Shown here piece by piece: positions 41,268 through 43,681 of a stretch of DNA of 43,681 nucleotides. The notes beneath the pieces are model-generated. The model did no database searches and had not been told where the DNA came from. It was given only the letters and a program-made list of their open reading frames with translations. Source of the stretch: DUVY01 sp036562755 (lineage in GTDB: Bacteria > Bacillota > Clostridia > Christensenellales > DUVY01). Numbering within the stretch: position 1 is the stretch's first letter; each line of letters starts with the position of its first letter. The DNA lies in assembly GCA_036562755.1 (NCBI GenBank), contig DATCJN010000025.1, forward strand, positions 1 to 43,681, given 5' to 3'. The translations under genes and the position numbers were made by a program.

Positions 41268-42491
41268 ATGAAAATTGAGCAGTTTATTGAGCAAGCAGAG
41301 AAAAAATGCCTAAATCAATTTAAAGAAATTGAAGAAATAGCCTTAAAAAACCAGCAAAAAGTTCTTGACGCCTTTAGAGAATGCAAGATAGGGCTTCAAC
41401 ATTTTAACGGCTCTACGGGATACGGATATGGAGACACGGGACGTGAAAAACTAAACGAACTATTTGCGCGCGTCTTTAAAACGCCTAAGGCCTTAATCTC
41501 TCCGCACATAATGAGCGGCACTCACGCGTTGGCCTTGTGCTTATACGGCATATTAAGACCGGGCGATTTAATAGTAAGCATTTCGGGTAGGTTATACGAT
41601 ACTTTAGAAGAAATAGTTTTTAAGGAAGGCAACGGCTCCTTAAAAGACTTTGGAATTAAATATAGCCAAATCGAATTAATTAACGGCGAATTTGATTTTG
41701 AAAAAATAGAGCATTTTTTAACGACCAATAAAGCTAAATTAGTTTTCATTCAAAGGTCAAGAGGCTACGAATGGACAAAAGCCAGGTCTATATCCCAAAT
41801 AAAAGAAGTATGTTGCTTTGTCAAAAAAATAAGTCCTCAATCCGTCATTATGGTAGATAACTGTTATGGCGAATTTGTAGACACTATTGAACCTTTTGAA
41901 GCGGGCGCGGATATTTTCGCCGGCTCGTTAATTAAAAACCCCGGAGGCGGAATAGCGCCTACCGGCGGATATATTTGCGGCAGAGAATATTTGGTTGATT
42001 TAGTCGCAGGCAGGCTCACTGCGCCTAATTTAAAAGACGAGATAGGCTCGTATTCGGAAGGTTATAGACTGTTTTATCAAGGTTTATTTTTAGCGCCTCA
42101 CATTGTCGGACAAGTTCAAAAAGGCTCATTATTAATAAGACGCGTTTTTTCCGATTTAGGATTTAAAGTACTACCTTCGGCGGAAGAAAAGAATAACGAT
42201 ATTATAACTTCCATTGAATTTGATGACGCCGAAAAATTAATAGAATTTCATAGAACGATTCAATACTGCTCTCCGGTTGATAGCTATGTAACATTGTATC
42301 CCTGGGACATGCCCGGATATACTAACCAAGTAATTATGGCAGCGGGAACTTTTGTGCAAGGCTCTTCAATAGAATTAAGCAGCGACTCGCCAATCAAAAA
42401 ACCTTACATCGCGTATTTGCAAGGCGGATTGACATACGAACACATCAAAATCGCTCTTATGATGTGTTTGGAAAGATTGAAACTAATTTAG
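41268..42491 (+). CDS. ynbB: YnbB-type PLP enzyme (methionine gamma-lyase family, 'aluminium resistance protein')
   Basis: 407 residues, a fold-type I PLP enzyme. Landmarks are GLQHFNGSTGYGYGDTGR, a substrate-phosphate region ISPHIMSGTHALAL, D-N-C-Y-G-E-F, and the PLP lysine K223 in AGSLIKNPGGGIAPTGGY. It is widespread in Firmicutes beside miaA or glnR. It is often named aluminium resistance protein, or methionine gamma-lyase family from similarity to Cys/Met metabolism enzymes, but its substrate is not known to me. AAAGGATAA provides the ribosome site, 25 bases after miaA. It is likely the last gene of the miaB-mutS-mutL-miaA unit. No good terminator was seen in the 30 bases before convergent lexA. 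Confidence 0.9.
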   Translation: MKIEQFIEQAEKKCLNQFKEIEEIALKNQQKVLDAFRECKIGLQHFNGSTGYGYGDTGREKLNELFARVFKTPKALISPHIMSGTHALALCLYGILRPGDLIVSISGRLYDTLEEIVFKEGNGSLKDFGIKYSQIELINGEFDFEKIEHFLTTNKAKLVFIQRSRGYEWTKARSISQIKEVCCFVKKISPQSVIMVDNCYGEFVDTIEPFEAGADIFAGSLIKNPGGGIAPTGGYICGREYLVDLVAGRLTAPNLKDEIGSYSEGYRLFYQGLFLAPHIVGQVQKGSLLIRRVFSDLGFKVLPSAEEKNNDIITSIEFDDAEKLIEFHRTIQYCSPVDSYVTLYPWDMPGYTNQVIMAAGTFVQGSSIELSSDSPIKKPYIAYLQGGLTYEHIKIALMMCLERLKLI

Positions 42492-42521
42492 AGAAATTAA
42501 GTTAAAGATAATCAACGCAAA

Positions 42522-43142
42522 TTAATACTTTCTAATAAGTCCAACTACAAGCCCCAAAATCTCGGCTTCTTCTACGATGATAGGGTCATATTTATCGTTT
42601 TCGGGCATTAGCTTAATATATCTGCTGTTGTTGTCCAAATAAAATCTTTTTACCGTGGCTTCTCCATCAATTAATACCGCAACTATTTCACCGTTATTGG
42701 CGATAGACTGTTTTCTAACCACAATTTTATCGCCGTCTAAAATTCCGGCATTAATCATGCTGTCGCCCTTAACAGTTAATAAAAAAAGTTCGCCGCTTGC
42801 AAACATATCAAGAGGCAGGGGAAATACGTCTTCGACATTTTCAATAGCGGTAATAGGCGCGCCAGCCGTAATCTTACCTACCAAAGGAACATCGACCAAT
42901 TCTTTTTTAGGAAAATCGGAGTATTCGTTAACGATTTCCAAAGCGCGCTTATGGTTATCAACCTTTCTTATGTAACCATAAGCTTGCAACCTATTCAAAG
43001 TATAATGCGCTGTGGCGGTAGAGGTTATATTTAAAGCCTTGCAAATCTCTCTTACGGTAGGCGGATAGCCGTATCTGGTGATATATTTTTTTAGATATTC
43101 CAATACCTTTTCATCTTTTGGATCCAAGGGCCTTCTTTCCAT
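42522..43142 (-). CDS. lexA: SOS repressor LexA
   Basis: 206 residues. The N-terminal winged helix-turn-helix (about 1-70, GYPPTVREICKALNITSTATAHYTLNRL) binds the SOS operator. The C-terminal S24 self-cleavage domain has the cleavage bond A93-G94 in GKITAGAPI, nucleophile S128 in GDSMINAG and lysine K165 in EATVKRF. RecA filaments trigger self-cleavage and so switch on DNA repair genes. AAGGAG lies 7-8 bases before ATG. A near-ideal promoter and a possible LexA box upstream suggest autoregulation. The remnant tyrosine recombinase gene lies 71 bases upstream on the same strand. Confidence 0.97.
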   Translation of the reverse strand: MERRPLDPKDEKVLEYLKKYITRYGYPPTVREICKALNITSTATAHYTLNRLQAYGYIRKVDNHKRALEIVNEYSDFPKKELVDVPLVGKITAGAPITAIENVEDVFPLPLDMFASGELFLLTVKGDSMINAGILDGDKIVVRKQSIANNGEIVAVLIDGEATVKRFYLDNNSRYIKLMPENDKYDPIIVEEAEILGLVVGLIRKY

Positions 43143-43171
43143 ATCATTTCTCCTTATATAAGTTTAATGAT

Positions 43172-43200
43172 ATTATAACATAAAATTAAACATATTGCAA
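43172..43200 (-). promoter_or_regulatory. Sigma-A promoter of lexA
   Basis: On the minus strand TTGCAA (43195-43200), exactly 17 bases, then TATAAT (43172-43177), about 30 bases before the lexA start. Confidence 0.75.
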
Positions 43201-43210
43201 ACATTCGTTT
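43199..43210. promoter_or_regulatory. Possible LexA operator
   Basis: The 12-base site AAACATTCGTTT (AAAC, 4 bases, GTTT) overlaps the lexA -35 by 2 bases. The Firmicutes LexA box core is GAAC-N4-GTTC, so the match has one change in each half. The position favours autoregulation. Confidence 0.4.
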
Positions 43211-43213
43211 TTA

Positions 43214-43681
43214 TCAGTCATCGTCTCGTAAAATTACCTTCCTTACAGCATTCTTTCTGATATCAGTGTCTATTGCGGCATAGTGTTTTTTAGTCGTATT
43301 TACGTCGCTGTGGCCCAAAACATCCGCTACAATATATATATCGCCTGTAGCCCTATACAATTCTGTGCCAAAAGTGCTTCTTAATTTATGCGGCGTAATC
43401 TTTTTTAGAGGGCTTACGATTCTTGCGTATTTTGTAACTAGATTTTGGACTGCCCTTACCGATATTCGTTTATTCTGAATAGATAAAAATAACGCGCGCT
43501 CTTCTTTAGGAACGTCTTCTAAATTCAGACGTTGCTCTAAATATTTTTTTAAAGCAGCAGCCACCTCATCTGAAAAATATAATATCGTAGAATTTCCGCC
43601 TTTTCTAATGACAGTAAATGCGTTTGAGTCAAAATCAATATCTTCTATATTTAACCCGACAAGCTCGCTGATTCTTATGCC
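43214..43681 (-). CDS. Tyrosine recombinase (XerC/XerD/integrase family), C-terminal part
   Basis: The frame is open to the window end, so the N-terminal part lies outside; 155 codons are visible. They hold the full catalytic set of a tyrosine recombinase: arginine in GIRISELVGL at the window edge, a probable lysine in the KGGN beta-hairpin, H-x-x-R in PHKLRSTFG, histidine in VLGHSDVNTT and the nucleophile tyrosine in KKHYAAI. Such enzymes cut and rejoin DNA at a specific site, either resolving chromosome dimers (Xer) or moving an element. The position directly upstream of lexA, with no attachment-site repeat visible here, gives no proof of a mobile element. It ends in an acidic DDD tail. Confidence 0.93.
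   Translation of the reverse strand, partial: GIRISELVGLNIEDIDFDSNAFTVIRKGGNSTILYFSDEVAAALKKYLEQRLNLEDVPKEERALFLSIQNKRISVRAVQNLVTKYARIVSPLKKITPHKLRSTFGTELYRATGDIYIVADVLGHSDVNTTKKHYAAIDTDIRKNAVRKVILRDDD

Noticed and set aside
1..43681. CRISPR arrays, insertion sequences, rRNA or tRNA genes
   Set aside because: No repeat-spacer pattern, transposase, inverted-repeat-flanked unit or tRNA cloverleaf was found in the gaps, which are nearly all short or filled by T-box leaders.

Overview
The window is A+T-rich chromosomal DNA from an endospore-forming, anaerobic, low-GC Gram-positive bacterium, most likely a member of the Clostridia. The sporulation genes are spoIIAA-spoIIAB-sigF, spoVAC-spoVAD-spoVAE, yunB and sigK. 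Oxygen defence is of the anaerobe type (flavodiiron protein, rubredoxin, rubrerythrin), and two aminoacyl-tRNA synthetase operons carry T-box leaders. I cannot name a genus. The content is mostly conserved core genome. I see no CRISPR array, insertion sequence, rRNA or tRNA gene.

Layout. 1-2.2 kb: end of an ABC exporter operon (ATPase cut by the window edge, plus permease). 2.2-4.2 kb: a redox group on both strands (flavodiiron protein, a 53-residue rubredoxin, a flavin reductase-like protein). 4.2-4.9 kb: sigK on the minus strand, divergent from a 7.6-kb gene for a cyclic beta-1,2-glucan synthase-like enzyme (5.07-12.6 kb). Then come rarA and rubrerythrin. 14.7-16.3 kb: spoIIA operon. 16.3-17.9 kb: T-box-controlled serS. 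17.9-18.2 kb: small secreted protein on the minus strand. 18.35-21.1 kb: a small ORF, spoVAC-D-E and yunB. 21.1-29.5 kb: a T-box-controlled run of pheS, pheT, a U32 peptidase-family gene and mutS2. 29.4-32.4 kb: an unrecognised membrane protein, a cysteine desulfurase and thiI. 32.4-34.4 kb: a class A penicillin-binding protein on the minus strand. 34.5-42.5 kb: miaB-mutS-mutL-miaA-ynbB, tightly packed. 42.5-43.7 kb: lexA and a truncated tyrosine recombinase, both minus strand.

How the genes work together. SpoIIAA and SpoIIAB control sigma-F in the forespore. SpoVA proteins form the dipicolinic acid channel. Sigma-K is the late mother-cell factor and still has its pro-sequence. The desulfurase and ThiI should make 4-thiouridine in tRNA, while MiaA and MiaB make ms2i6A, so two tRNA thiolation pathways lie close together. 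MutS and MutL form the mismatch-repair pair, and LexA is the SOS repressor.

Points most worth a second look: three genes (the glucan synthase, rarA and yunB) have a -10-like hexamer 4 to 8 bases before an ATG with no Shine-Dalgarno sequence, suggesting leaderless mRNAs; the two T-boxes match their tRNAs both at the specifier codon and at the base facing the discriminator; MutS2 has an Smr domain without its LDLR motif; the rubredoxin has a CxC instead of a CxxC knuckle; and a very large cyclic glucan synthase sits divergently beside sigK in a spore-former. I did not find a clearly new multi-gene system.
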